Source: a bacterium (GTDB taxonomy: Bacteria > Auribacterota > JABMQX01). From it: DNA of 46,702 nucleotides. The stretch spans positions 1 to 46,702 of the forward strand of contig JAUYEE010000129.1 of the NCBI GenBank assembly GCA_030691545.1. Direction: 5' to 3'. Every line of letters begins with the position of its first letter. The stretch's first letter is position 1. The notes beneath the pieces are model-generated. The model worked only from the letters and a program-made list of their open reading frames with translations, did no database searches and was not told the DNA's origin. Position numbers and translations under genes: made by a program. This document shows, one piece after another, positions 1 through 8,860 of the stretch.

Positions 1-34
1 CGGAGTCGGCTGGCAGTGTTTGCCCGGGTTGTGC

Positions 35-1150
35 TCAGGTCACCAGACGGGCGCGGACGAATCTCTTGCCGGGGAGTTGACGGATGAGGCGTTTCACTTC
101 CAGGCGGAGGAGAATCACGGAGACCTCTTTGGCGGGGAGACCCGATTGGATGATAATTTCCTCGATGTCCTTTTCCTCGGCGGAAAGGAGGTTGAAGATT
201 TTCTGCTCTTTCTCGTCGAGGAGAGGGGTTGGGCCCTGCCCGGGGGAGCCTTTCTCAACCTTCATGGCCTCAGGAGGAAAGAGGTACTCGAATTCGGAGA
301 GAATGTCGTCGGCGTCCTCGACGAGTTTCGCGCCCTCTTTGATGAGGGAATGATTTCCCTTGAAAGTGAGCGAATCCACCCGCCCCGGCACGGCGAAAAC
401 CGACCGGTTCTGATGCACCGCGTGGCTGGCGGTGATCATGGCGCCGCTGTGGCGAGGCGCCTCGCCCACGACCACACCCAGTGATAGCCCGCTGATGATG
501 CGATTGCGGATGGGGAAGTTCATCGGGTCGGGGATGGTGCGCATGGGGAACTCGCTGATGACCGCCCCCGACGAGGCGATGCGGTCCATCAACTCGCGGT
601 TCTCCGGCGGGTACGGATGCGTGAAGCCGCTGCCGAGGACGCCGATGGTTCTCCCTTTGGCTTGAAGGGCGCCCTCGTGGGCGGCGGTGTCAATCCCTCG
701 AGCGAGCCCGCTGACAATCGTGAGCCCCGCGGAGGCGAGCTGGTGGGCGAGTCGCGCGGCGGTGTCCCTCCCGTAGAGAGTGGAACGCCGGCTACCGACA
801 ATGGCGATAGCGTGTTTGTCTTTTGGCAAGAGCGTTCCCTTGACGTAGAGGATGATCGGCGGGTCGTAAATCTGCTTGAGGTTTTCGGGGTATTCTTCGT
901 CGAGGAAGGTCAGGATTCGGGCGCCACCTTCCTGGGCCATTTTCAGCTCATCCTCGACAGAGACATGCTGCTGCCAGTGCACGATGCTGTCGCTAATCTT
1001 CTTATCTATCCCCCGGACGCGCATGAGCTCGTCCTCCCTCGCGCGGAGAACGGCTTGCGGGCCGCCGAACTGATTCAGCAAGTGCTGAATGCGTATCGTG
1101 CCCACCAACGGAAGGCTATTGAGAATGAGTAAGCTTTCGAGGTCCGTCAT
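35..1150 (-). CDS. dprA: DNA-processing protein DprA
   Basis: DprA/Smf binds incoming single-stranded DNA and loads RecA during natural transformation. The 371-residue product has an N-terminal SAM/HhH-like part (residues 1-70), then the Rossmann-like DprA fold with IVGSRRSTLYG, SGLARGIDTAAH, YPPENR, FPIRNR and a SGAMITA segment, and a C-terminal winged-helix (DML1-like) domain of about 60 residues. I chose ATG 1150 because AAAGG lies five bases upstream and the protein then begins with the usual DLESLLILNSL; a 17-residue longer frame start at 1201 has no conserved sequence. It follows an antitoxin-like gene with a 54-bp gap. No other competence genes are in the window. Confidence 0.95.
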   Translation of the reverse strand: MTDLESLLILNSLPLVGTIRIQHLLNQFGGPQAVLRAREDELMRVRGIDKKISDSIVHWQQHVSVEDELKMAQEGGARILTFLDEEYPENLKQIYDPPIILYVKGTLLPKDKHAIAIVGSRRSTLYGRDTAARLAHQLASAGLTIVSGLARGIDTAAHEGALQAKGRTIGVLGSGFTHPYPPENRELMDRIASSGAVISEFPMRTIPDPMNFPIRNRIISGLSLGVVVGEAPRHSGAMITASHAVHQNRSVFAVPGRVDSLTFKGNHSLIKEGAKLVEDADDILSEFEYLFPPEAMKVEKGSPGQGPTPLLDEKEQKIFNLLSAEEKDIEEIIIQSGLPAKEVSVILLRLEVKRLIRQLPGKRFVRARLVT

Positions 1151-1204
1151 TGATGCCTTTGTCGCTAAGATACCCGAATCGGGCGCCAGGTCGGCGGACA
1201 ACGC

Positions 1205-1441
1205 TCAGAGTCCGCTATTGATCGTCCGCTTTTTTATCGCGCTCTGAAGTTCCTCAAGAGATACGAGGTTTCCCGGGGCAGATTGATATTTCTTAAACCT
1301 CCTGTCCAGCTCGCGAATGTGACTTTGCGGAACAGGAACGGCAGATTCGTCCGAAGCAATGCTGTCCCAGAGATCCTCAACCAACAGAATCTTTTCGGCC
1401 GCGCTCAATTTGCCGATGTCCGGAATATCTTTCACTCCCAC
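1205..1441 (-). CDS. Putative addiction-module component (antitoxin-like, orphan)
   Basis: Resembles the short 'putative addiction module component' family (Unstab_antitox type), whose members start with a LSxxEKixLVEDLWDSI block; here KLSAAEKILLVEDLWDSI is followed by a helical region rich in R, K and E ending in SAIKKR. With the GTG at 1441 (AAAGGA eight bases upstream) it is 78 residues, the usual family size; a longer form from GTG 1510, also with a good GAGGAG, is possible. Such antitoxins normally precede a ParE/RelE-like toxin gene, but the next gene downstream is dprA, so the toxin is missing or elsewhere. Family call moderately sure; function inferred. Confidence 0.65.
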   Translation of the reverse strand: MGVKDIPDIGKLSAAEKILLVEDLWDSIASDESAVPVPQSHIRELDRRFKKYQSAPGNLVSLEELQSAIKKRTINSGL

Positions 1442-1617
1442 AGGTCGCGTCCTTTCTTCGGAATCCGAGTTATTGACATAATTTCTGCATTCGCTACCCC
1501 CTCTTTTCACGCCCGGCTCTCTCCTCGGGACTTGCTGCCGCGGTCCGCATGAAAATACGGAGGCTGGTGGTCCGGGTTGCTACCTGGCGGCTCAGACCGA
1601 CAACACAGCCCGCCGTG

Positions 1618-1971
1618 CTACGTTCCCTGGCGGCTTAGGCCGGCAGCACGTCGTGTCGTTGAACCGGGCAGGCGCTTCTTACTGCGGGCCGCACCCTGAC
1701 GAGCGTGCAGCCACCGTTGAAACGATTTTCGGCTTTCGCCGCTTCGCCGCCCCGCAAGCAATCCCTCAACGCCTATATGCTCGTCGAGGTCGGGCCATTC
1801 GACAGCGTAGCCGCCCCCCAACAACTGCCAGTTTTTCCGCTCTTTTGGCGACGCGTGCAACAGGCGCGGATACCACTCCAGTGGAACCAGAATCGTGCGA
1901 CCATCGTCGAGGTCCACGATGAGTTTGTCTCGTCTCAGAGTGAGGCTAACCACCAAGGGCTTGTGCTCCAA
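1618..1971 (-). CDS. DUF2442 family protein
   Basis: Matches the small DUF2442 family: a strand-rich core (LIVDLDDGRTILVPLEWYP), then WPDLDEHIGVEGLLAGR and the SGESRKSFQRWL tail typical of the family. 117 residues from a TTG at 1971 with AAAGGCG ten bases upstream; the last about 25 residues are basic and low complexity. DUF2442 genes often sit beside a DUF4160 gene in toxin-antitoxin-like pairs; no DUF4160 partner is visible upstream, where only repeat-rich noncoding DNA lies. Biochemical function is unknown. Confidence 0.6.
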   Translation of the reverse strand: MEHKPLVVSLTLRRDKLIVDLDDGRTILVPLEWYPRLLHASPKERKNWQLLGGGYAVEWPDLDEHIGVEGLLAGRRSGESRKSFQRWLHARQGAARSKKRLPGSTTRRAAGLSRQGT

Positions 1972-2407
1972 CGTTTCAACGCCTTTCTTATTAGGATAGC
2001 GAATTGACGAACAGTGTCAAGCCTTGTCGCTGGGTGTGGCTACGTTTCGGTGGCGGCGCGTCGGATCCGTGATCGTTGCCGACACAGGAATGGGTGAATG
2101 GAGCCTCCATCACCGTACCGCCGGCATCTTGCCGGCTGTGTCGGGGGCATCTTGCCCCCGGTGGGACTCCCCCAAGGCGAAACATGTTGCCGCTCTGGGT
2201 GTCATGTGAGGGCGGGACGGCGGCGGTACGCTTGCTGGGCGCCGCAGGCGCACTGGCCCGGGAGCCACAAGGTCTGCCACTCAAATGTAGCCGCACCCTT
2301 GTCACTGGGTGTAGCCACGTATGGTGGGGATGCTCGAATCCCTTGACCCAGAATCCGGGCTGGCCGCCCGCTCGAACAACAGCCATGCCCCGCGATACCA
2401 AGCAGCC
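1972..2407. repeat. Repeat-bearing intergenic region left of aroB
   Basis: No convincing gene. Holds two perfect palindromic units joined head to tail: GCCGGC-ATCTT-GCCGGC at 2120-2136 and CGGGGGC-ATCTT-GCCCCCG at 2142-2160. The block 2116-2163 recurs in inverted orientation near 3731-3778 with about two differences. A 24-bp motif at 2022-2045 recurs at 2297-2320 with three mismatches and, more diverged and inverted, around 3832-3862. Open frames across this DNA merely translate the repeats. Confidence 0.7.
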
Positions 2408-3499
2408 TTACCGCTCTGATCGCTTGCGCAGGACCTGAGAGAGGGTATCAAGCGGCACGTCGTCGGTGAGGAAGACTTCCCCAACCTTCTTCGCGAGGAC
2501 GAAGCGGATTTTGTCCCTGACGGCTTTTTTGTCGAAACGCATTCGGGAGACGAGTTGGCCGATGTCCAGGCCGGAGAACGTGACGGGCAGGCCAACGCTC
2601 TTGAGCAAGGATTCGATTCTGTCAGCGTCCCCTTTTGGCAGATGGCCAAGCCTCTCGGAAATCTCCGCGGCGACGGCCATGCCGATAGCAACGGCTTCTC
2701 CGTGGCGATAGGTCCTGTAATCGCTGAGGGCTTCAATGGCATGCGCCACAGTGTGGCCGAAGTTGAGAATGGCTCGCAAGCCAGACTCCTCTCTCTCGTC
2801 TTCCGCCACCACAGCCGCTTTGATGCGGCAGGAGATGGCAATCGCTTTTTCGACAGCGGATGGCTCGAGCGAGAGGATCGCCTCCCAGTTCTCCTCAAGG
2901 AACGAGAAGAAATCGGCGTCGCGGATGATGCCGTACTTGATGACTTCGGCGAAGCCCGCCTTCAGGTCTCTCCCATCGAGAGTCCTCAGAACGTCCGGGT
3001 CAATGAGGACGAGGGAGGGTTGGTGAAAGGACCCCACAAGGTTTTTGCCTTCGGGAAGATTCACTCCTACTTTTCCGCCGACGCTGGCGTCAACCTGGGC
3101 GAGAAGAGTTGTCGGGACCTGGACGAAGCGGATTCCCCGCATATACGTCGCCGCGGCAAATCCCGCGACGTCCCCGACCAGCCCCCCTCCCAGAGCCACG
3201 ACGAAGGATTTTCTGTCGAGACCGAGAGAGAGCATCTCGTGGTAGAGCCGCTCGACTGTCGCGAGGGTTTTGTTTTCCTCTCCTTCCGGGAACGTGACGA
3301 CATCAACCCTCAGGCCGGCATCGGCAAGGCTGTTGGTGACGAGTGGGCCGCAGAGGTCTTTCACCCGCGGGTCCGTGATGATGGCGCATTTCGCACCGAG
3401 GCGCAGCCCTCCCAGGAAAGCACCGAGTCTCGCGATGCCCCCCGCCTCGATGATGATGTCGTAGCTTCTTTCACCAAGAGATACGGTTATCTTTTCCAT
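2408..3499 (-). CDS. aroB: 3-dehydroquinate synthase AroB
   Basis: Second step of the shikimate pathway: NAD- and divalent-metal-dependent conversion of DAHP to 3-dehydroquinate in the cytoplasm. 363 residues, normal length. The N-terminal nucleotide-binding half contains FPEGEENKTLATVERLY and the glycine-rich ALGGGLVGDVAGFAAATYMRG segment; then VPTTLLAQVDASVGGKVGVN, LIKYGIIRD-like VIKYGIIRDADFF and the metal-binding NFGHTVAHAIE and RHGEAVAIGM histidines are all visible. ATG 3499 gives the usual start (MEKITVSLGERSYDI), although the ribosome binding site is weak. No other aro gene lies nearby; the gene stands alone between two repeat regions that carry inverted copies of one element. Confidence 0.97.
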   Translation of the reverse strand: MEKITVSLGERSYDIIIEAGGIARLGAFLGGLRLGAKCAIITDPRVKDLCGPLVTNSLADAGLRVDVVTFPEGEENKTLATVERLYHEMLSLGLDRKSFVVALGGGLVGDVAGFAAATYMRGIRFVQVPTTLLAQVDASVGGKVGVNLPEGKNLVGSFHQPSLVLIDPDVLRTLDGRDLKAGFAEVIKYGIIRDADFFSFLEENWEAILSLEPSAVEKAIAISCRIKAAVVAEDEREESGLRAILNFGHTVAHAIEALSDYRTYRHGEAVAIGMAVAAEISERLGHLPKGDADRIESLLKSVGLPVTFSGLDIGQLVSRMRFDKKAVRDKIRFVLAKKVGEVFLTDDVPLDTLSQVLRKRSER

Positions 3500-3978
3500 T
3501 GGAAACCGACCTGCGCGACTGCGGGTAGTGGGTCAGAGGCGCACGCCCCCATTCCAAAACCAAGAAACTTGAGGCGCCCCTTTCAGGCTTGCGATGATAC
3601 ACGCTGCTTTCCGCGCCGTCAATGCGAATGCGGAACCGCCGCGCTGCCGGCTGTGGCTGTATCTAAGGGGTAAAGCTCGTATAGGTAACGCCGCCGTCTC
3701 GGCGGCAGTCCCGAGGGCGTCCCGCCCTCGCACCGGGGGCAGGATGCCCCCGAGACAGCCGGCAAGATGCCGGCGGTACACACGGGTCCAGGCACGAGGC
3801 CTTGGCTGGTCTCGTTTGACCCCGGAGCACACGCCCACTGAAACACAGCCACACCCCACTGCGTGGCGACGGTTGAGTGCCGCGCGGCCATGTGATAGAC
3901 TTCGCCCGTGGACACGCGGAAGGATGCCCGTCCTGTAAGGTCTCACAGGCCAAGGCGCAATGAGGAGCCAGACTGCAA
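3500..3978. repeat. Repeat-bearing intergenic region right of aroB
   Basis: No convincing gene. Four consecutive palindromes sit at 3690-3706 (GCCGCCG/CGGCGGC), 3712-3730 (CGAGGGCG/CGCCCTCG), 3734-3752 (CGGGGGC-AGGAT-GCCCCCG) and 3758-3774 (GCCGGC-AAGAT-GCCGGC). The last two with their spacer are the reverse complement of 2116-2163. The remainder to 3900 contains a diverged copy of the 24-bp motif seen twice left of aroB. Promoters of aroB (leftward) and of the nitroreductase (rightward) should also lie here but no clear -35/-10 pair stands out. Confidence 0.7.
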
Positions 3979-4503
3979 ATGCCAGAAAAAACGATCGAAA
4001 CGATCCTTCGGCGGCATTCCGGTCGGGAGTTCACCGGCGGGGAAATCCCTGACGAGCACATGAACCTTCTCATGGAGTGCCTTCGCTGGTCGCCGTCGGC
4101 TGGGAACGTGCAGCCGTGGTTTTTCTATGTCGTGAAGAGCCGCGGTGCGAAACGCGCGCTCGCGGAGGCGGCCTTCCATCAGGATTTCATTGGGGACGCC
4201 GCGGTTGTGTTCGTCGTGTGCGCGGAGCCGGAAGCCGCCGCAGCGGTCTATGGGGAAAGAGGCCGCAGCCTGTACTGCCTCCAGGACACTGCGGCTGCCG
4301 TGGAAAACCTTATTCTCGCGGCGACCGCGCTCGGTTACGGGAGTTGCTGGATCGGAGCCTTCAACGAAGGGATGGCTCGGAAGGCTCTTGAGATACCTCG
4401 ACACCTTCGTCCGGTCGCCATCGTCCCCGTGGGGCCCGGTGAACCGATTTCCCGATTCCCCGGCCGTAAGAATGCTTCTGAGGTCTTCGAGGTCGTGGAA
4501 TGA
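3979..4503 (+). CDS. Nitroreductase family protein
   Basis: FMN-dependent nitroreductase/NADH-oxidase-like fold: residues 8-16 (ILRRHSGREF) give the phosphate-binding RRS-type start, SPSAGNVQPWFFYVV is the FMN-contacting segment near residue 38, and a helix with DTAAAVENLILAATALGYGSCWIGAF is the dimer/FMN signature. 174 residues is at the short end of the family, similar to the group annotated as small nitroreductases. Substrate cannot be told. GAGGAG lies about 12 bases before ATG 3979. tsaD begins 19 bases after its stop, so they are likely cotranscribed. Confidence 0.88.
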   Translation: MPEKTIETILRRHSGREFTGGEIPDEHMNLLMECLRWSPSAGNVQPWFFYVVKSRGAKRALAEAAFHQDFIGDAAVVFVVCAEPEAAAAVYGERGRSLYCLQDTAAAVENLILAATALGYGSCWIGAFNEGMARKALEIPRHLRPVAIVPVGPGEPISRFPGRKNASEVFEVVE

Positions 4504-4522
4504 GAGAACGAGGAGGGGAACC

Positions 4523-5554
4523 GTGCTCTGTCTTGGCATAGAAACATCCTGCGATGAAACTGCCGCGGCTGTCGTGCGCGACGGAAGGGAGATCCTCTCC
4601 AACATCATCGCCACGCAGCTCGACCTCCATGCCGAATACGGCGGGGTGGTGCCGGAGCTTGCGTGCCGGCGGCACGCGCAGCTCATCGACAGGATTGTGG
4701 AAAAAGCGCTGAAGGAAGGCGGCGTGAGCTTGAAGGACGTGGGCCTGGTCTCCGTTGTGCAAGGGCCGGGGTTGATCGGGGCACTGTTGATCGGCGTCAA
4801 CTTCGCGAAAGGGCTGGCATGGAGTCGAGGTCTTCCGCTGGTCCCCACCAACCACGTGGAAGCTCACGTTTACTCCTGTTTCATGTCGAACCCGCAAATG
4901 GAGCTTCCGGCGATCGGCTTGGTCGCCTCCGGGGGGCACACTTCCCTATTCATCATGGAGAACGTGGGGCGCTACCGAAAGCTCGGCGAAACGACGGACG
5001 ATGCGGTGGGGGAATCGTTTGACAAGGTCGCATCGCTCTTAGGGCTGCCGTACATGGGGGGGCCGCACGTCGAGAAGCTCGCCTTGAAAGGCGACGCGAA
5101 TGCCATTCCTTTCCCTCGCGGTTTGAGCAAGAAGAAGAAGAGCTATGACTTCAGTTACAGCGGGCTGAAGACCGCCGTCCTTTACCACGTGAAGGGGTAC
5201 GGGAACAAGAAGCGGGACCCCGACAAGCTTTCCGACCAAGAGAAAGCGGACGTCGCGGCGAGTTTTCAGGAGGCGGCCCTGGAGGTTCTTGTCCAGAAGT
5301 CCCTCCGGGCGGCGGAGCAGTTCAGGGCAAAGAGTATCGCCGTAGGCGGCGGCGTCTCGGCGAACCAGCGGCTGCGAACGCTCTTCGCCGAAGGCGCCCG
5401 AAATCTCGCGCTCCCGGTTTACTTCCCGGAGAGGCGGCTGTGTACGGACAATGCCGCCATGGTCGCCGGATTGGGGCACTGGCTCTACGCCCAAGACCCC
5501 GGCTCCGCCACCTACGACTTCGACGCCAGGGCGAGCATGGACTTCCTGCGATAG
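4523..5554 (+). CDS. tsaD: tRNA N6-threonylcarbamoyladenosine transferase TsaD
   Basis: Transfers the threonylcarbamoyl group to A37 of ANN-decoding tRNAs, acting with TsaB and TsaE. The 343-residue ASKHA-fold protein starts LCLGIETSCDETAAAVV, and has the metal-binding HAQLIDRIV region (RRHAQ), NHVEAHVYSCF, LVASGGHTSLF, DDAVGESFDKVA, GGGVSANQRLR and a C-terminal CTDNAAMVA with the conserved D. I chose GTG 4523: AGGAGGGG lies five bases upstream and the family start aligns exactly; the longer open frame upstream is out of register with any homology. It ends four bases before the convergent 5559-7766 gene. Confidence 0.96.
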   Translation: MLCLGIETSCDETAAAVVRDGREILSNIIATQLDLHAEYGGVVPELACRRHAQLIDRIVEKALKEGGVSLKDVGLVSVVQGPGLIGALLIGVNFAKGLAWSRGLPLVPTNHVEAHVYSCFMSNPQMELPAIGLVASGGHTSLFIMENVGRYRKLGETTDDAVGESFDKVASLLGLPYMGGPHVEKLALKGDANAIPFPRGLSKKKKSYDFSYSGLKTAVLYHVKGYGNKKRDPDKLSDQEKADVAASFQEAALEVLVQKSLRAAEQFRAKSIAVGGGVSANQRLRTLFAEGARNLALPVYFPERRLCTDNAAMVAGLGHWLYAQDPGSATYDFDARASMDFLR

Positions 5555-5558
5555 CGGC

Positions 5559-7766
5559 TCACAGACGAGGACGGCTAAACGCTTTCCCGAATGACACGGC
5601 CGCCGCCTTGGGGGTCGTGACAGGAGGCGCCACTTCCGTCTGCCCTATTCTCCCTCCCCGCTCGACGTGCCCGTCCACGAAAGCAGTGTTCCTCTCGCCG
5701 CGGTGATTTAGCTGCTTTTCCCAGATCATGACAGTCCGGCCGGGGTCCTTAACCTCTCCGAGCTTCTGGCCAGGCAGCCTCAACTCGTAATCGCTGTCCG
5801 CGTCAATATCCACCACCTTCTTCACAGCCTTGCCTGACCTGTGAATCGGGCACAGGAAGACATCCGTGCCCGGAACATATTCGGGATGGAGGTCCGACAG
5901 CTTGGATGGGAGCACATCGTCGTGGTCGTTCGCGTACATCATGCAGGCGACGGAGAGCTGCCTGAGATTGGACAGGCAGGCCGTTTCCTGGGCCCTACCT
6001 CTTGCGCTCGCCAACTTAGGAAGGACGTACATCACCGCCATCTGCGCCAGAATCTGCTCGGCTCCCCCGGAATCGGAGAAGGATTCGCTGAGAATCCCTT
6101 TCCCGTCCCAGGACAGACGCCCGCCCGCGGACCCGAAGTACTGCGAGATTCGCCCCAATTTGCCCATCATCTCCGCGCCAACTTGCGTCGCCGCAAGGCC
6201 GCCGAACGTCCCGTAAAGGAAATCGTAAATCTCCTTCATATTCACGTAGGAAGTGACAGTCCCGCTAGGAGACAGCTTGCTGAACACCCGCTGAAAGTCC
6301 GGGTTATCTTTCAGCGATTTTTCTCCCTGATGGACATCCACAATCTTCTTGACGAGGTTGGCGTGAACGCTCACGACTAAGAAGTCGCCGACGACGGCAA
6401 AAGCTGGGCGCATCAAAGGCAGAGCCGCGATGCCAGCGGCCATCCCTCTGCCCCCTGGCATCAACGACACGGAGGTGATGGCAACGCCCTTGTAGTCCTG
6501 AGTCGTTCGCATGACGGAGGCACCGATTCCCTTCTCCAGCGAAGCGATGAGCTTGTCTATCGCAGCTTGCGCCTTTTCAGCATCCTTCACCTCAAGCAGA
6601 AGGAACGTTGGCGGAAAGCCGAGAACCTCCGGAACCTTCAGCGCGACGCACATCTCGCTGCCAAACGGGGCCAGCAGGTCGTCCCTTATCTGGAAGCCCA
6701 GCTTCTCCTCCACTCCCCGAATCCCCGCCGAAAGGCGTTCCCACTCGCGGTTGCCGTGGAGGGACAAAAAGGTTTCTCGGAGCGCCCCCATCAACTCATC
6801 ATAAAACACCGCCTTGTCCCCTAAGGAGAACGCGTACAGGACCGTGCAATCCGCCGGGACGTAATTGACGACCTTCGGCGGCGGGACCTCTTTCGCTAAG
6901 AGTCCCAGAAAACCCTTCGGCTGCGACCCCGTGAAGAGATACCACTTGCCCAGAGACGCTGTGCCCAGAGTCTCTCCTCCGAGTCCGATGGCCTTGATGC
7001 TATCCAAGCCCGAGACTCTCAGAATCGTCGCCACTTTCTCCGGCATCACGGGCCTCCCCGATTCCAGAAGAGCCGCCGTGTTCGCGTAAATGACAACATC
7101 GCCCACAGCCCTGCGGACCTCCTGGAGGAGCTCGCTTTCGGCAAGCGTCTTTGCAGGGAACTTCCTGTCAAGGATGCTCTCCATAATCTCTCTGCCGAGG
7201 GTAGCGATGAAGAGGCCATCGGCGATCGTATAGCAGGCCACGAACGGCGCCGGGCGAGCGAACGAGAGTTGTTCTACCTCGTACGCACCGTGGGTGAAAG
7301 TGATCCTCTGAACACCGATCCGGTTGAGCAACGGATGGATTTGCTCATTAAAGTACTTGCGGAGGGCCGCCTCCTTTTCCGCATCCGGAACATCCGCAAG
7401 GAGGACCACTCCAGGGATGCCGGGGCCCGGGGGGATGTTCTTGACCGCAATCGCGACTCTCTTGTGGAAGACCTTTGTAAGGGGCTCGATATACGCCGTG
7501 TAGAACTCCTTTGCCCGCTCGAACTCCGGCTGTCCTTCCATCAGCGAGATGGGGTTGATTTCTTCCAGAATCTTATAGGCGTTTGAGCCCTTCAGCTCCC
7601 GCACAAACGCCGTAGTATCCGAGGCGTACATATAGAAGATAGTGTCCTCGGGAAGCATTTTCTCGAAAGCCATCTCGGATAGCTTCGGCAGGCTTGCTTC
7701 CTCACACGGCGTCCCTACCAAAACGCACAACCCACAAAGAATCCACACGAGTCTCAGTGTTCTCAT
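5559..7766 (-). CDS. Exported DUF3352-like protein with C-terminal H-X9-DG pseudopilin-like domain
   Basis: A 735-residue protein with a signal peptide (residues 1-22, hydrophobic LVWILCGLCVLVG). Residues about 35-560 look like the DUF3352-type repeat found in surface proteins (LPEDTIFYMYASDTTAF at the start). Near residue 590 a hydrophobic segment (MAVMYVLPKLASARGRAQE) leads into CLSNLRQLSVACMMYANDH and ends with H-RGERNTAFV-DG, the H-X9-DG signature of DUF1559-like pseudopilins of PVC-type bacteria, but here without an N-terminal prepilin peptide. AGGAGG is nine bases before ATG 7766. It is the third gene of an ECF sigma / anti-sigma unit (100 bp after the anti-sigma gene), suggesting an envelope role. 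Function unknown. Confidence 0.75.
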   Translation of the reverse strand: MRTLRLVWILCGLCVLVGTPCEEASLPKLSEMAFEKMLPEDTIFYMYASDTTAFVRELKGSNAYKILEEINPISLMEGQPEFERAKEFYTAYIEPLTKVFHKRVAIAVKNIPPGPGIPGVVLLADVPDAEKEAALRKYFNEQIHPLLNRIGVQRITFTHGAYEVEQLSFARPAPFVACYTIADGLFIATLGREIMESILDRKFPAKTLAESELLQEVRRAVGDVVIYANTAALLESGRPVMPEKVATILRVSGLDSIKAIGLGGETLGTASLGKWYLFTGSQPKGFLGLLAKEVPPPKVVNYVPADCTVLYAFSLGDKAVFYDELMGALRETFLSLHGNREWERLSAGIRGVEEKLGFQIRDDLLAPFGSEMCVALKVPEVLGFPPTFLLLEVKDAEKAQAAIDKLIASLEKGIGASVMRTTQDYKGVAITSVSLMPGGRGMAAGIAALPLMRPAFAVVGDFLVVSVHANLVKKIVDVHQGEKSLKDNPDFQRVFSKLSPSGTVTSYVNMKEIYDFLYGTFGGLAATQVGAEMMGKLGRISQYFGSAGGRLSWDGKGILSESFSDSGGAEQILAQMAVMYVLPKLASARGRAQETACLSNLRQLSVACMMYANDHDDVLPSKLSDLHPEYVPGTDVFLCPIHRSGKAVKKVVDIDADSDYELRLPGQKLGEVKDPGRTVMIWEKQLNHRGERNTAFVDGHVERGGRIGQTEVAPPVTTPKAAAVSFGKAFSRPRL

Positions 7767-7866
7767 CGCTCTATCCTCCTATGCTTTCTCCGCGGGGAAC
7801 CCCCGCCATTGAAAGCTGCGCTTCAGTCGTATCTGCAACCATCTCACCTTCGTGCCATGCTTGACA

Positions 7867-8814
7867 TTACCGGCTTTCTGCCTCGCCGCCCAGGATTCGC
7901 CTCTCCACGAAGTTCCACGCGTTGAGCGGGTTGAGCCGGTCCGCCGACTTCACAATCCTTTCCCAGCCGTAGTCTCTTAACTGAGCCACTTGCTGGGGGA
8001 TGCTGGTCACCTCGTTGTACAGCGCGCTCGGATCGCCCACGGTCTCCTGGAGGAGCGTTGCGTAGGCGCGGTTGAGGAAGTCCGAACCGGGACTCGGCTG
8101 CGGGGTCGCAAGCACTTTCGCAATCCTCACGTACGGGGACAGCGGGTGCTCCGGATGTTCTCGCTCTACGCCCTCGAGGAGCTGCCGCGCCCCCGCGTAG
8201 TCGCCTTGCCTGATCAGCAATTCCGCCTTCTGGAGACCTTCCACAACCGCCAGGTCTTTCGAATCGCTCCCGCCGCGGACGGCGAGGGCCTTCTGAATCT
8301 CATTCAACTGAGCGTATGCGCTCTCGGTCAACTTGTCTCCGAAAACCATCTTCATCTTCTGCACCCCGAGGACGAGACGCTGGGCATCCGCTCTATCGGC
8401 AGCGACGGACCCCTTGCTCTGGACCGAGTCCAGTTTCGCCACTCTCGCGCCGGGGTGCGGCTCATCGCGTCCGCCGAGTACCTGAACGGCCGCGAAGTAC
8501 CCTGCGCTGAAAATCACACACGCGGCTGGCACACCCGCCAGCACCCTTCGGGCGCGGGGAAACCACAGCGTCAGAATACTGGTCTTGGGCTCTGCCTCTG
8601 AACGAATGCGTGCCTTCAGCCGCGTGAGAAACGCGGGGGAGGACTCAACCGGCTGCCAGGCGCCGGCCCAGTGCATGACCTTGCGAGCTTCTGACAGTCG
8701 CCGACTACATTCTTCACAAGCCGCCAGGTGCTCGCGGATTAGAGAAGCGTTTTTCAGACTTGCCTCTCCATCGAGGAATCCTGTCAACATCTTCTGAACC
8801 TTCTTGCACCTCAT
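7867..8814 (-). CDS. Anti-sigma factor with zinc-finger (zf-HC2) domain
   Basis: Residues 1-45 carry the anti-sigma zinc finger: MRCKKVQKML, then HLAACEECSRRL with the HxxxCxxC ligands. A single membrane segment follows near residues 95-115 (VLAGVPAACVIFSAGYFAAV), then about 200 periplasmic residues rich in helices with a TPR-like stretch (LLIRQGDYAGARQLLEGVE). ATG 8814 is preceded by GAGAGGTGA at good spacing; a GTG nine bases earlier is less likely. It lies 46 bp after the sigma-factor gene, and presumably holds that sigma at the membrane until an envelope signal releases it. The signal is unknown. Confidence 0.88.
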   Translation of the reverse strand: MRCKKVQKMLTGFLDGEASLKNASLIREHLAACEECSRRLSEARKVMHWAGAWQPVESSPAFLTRLKARIRSEAEPKTSILTLWFPRARRVLAGVPAACVIFSAGYFAAVQVLGGRDEPHPGARVAKLDSVQSKGSVAADRADAQRLVLGVQKMKMVFGDKLTESAYAQLNEIQKALAVRGGSDSKDLAVVEGLQKAELLIRQGDYAGARQLLEGVEREHPEHPLSPYVRIAKVLATPQPSPGSDFLNRAYATLLQETVGDPSALYNEVTSIPQQVAQLRDYGWERIVKSADRLNPLNAWNFVERRILGGEAESR

Positions 8815-8860
8815 GGCTATCACCTCTCTATTGTCGGCCTGTCGCGGCCGACGTCATGGC

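Noticed and set aside
2000..2400. Open frames with ILPAVSGASCPR-like peptides left of aroB.
   Set aside because: They translate the palindromic repeats, appear in several frames and have no ribosome binding site or family.
2555..3673. 372-residue frame on the plus strand over aroB.
   Set aside because: Antisense shadow of aroB caused by high GC; no recognisable domain.
3594..3938. 114-residue rightward frame right of aroB.
   Set aside because: Covers the four-palindrome array; composition is that of repeat DNA.
3943..4851. 302-residue minus-strand frame over the nitroreductase and tsaD.
   Set aside because: Opposite to two sure genes, with no recognised motif.
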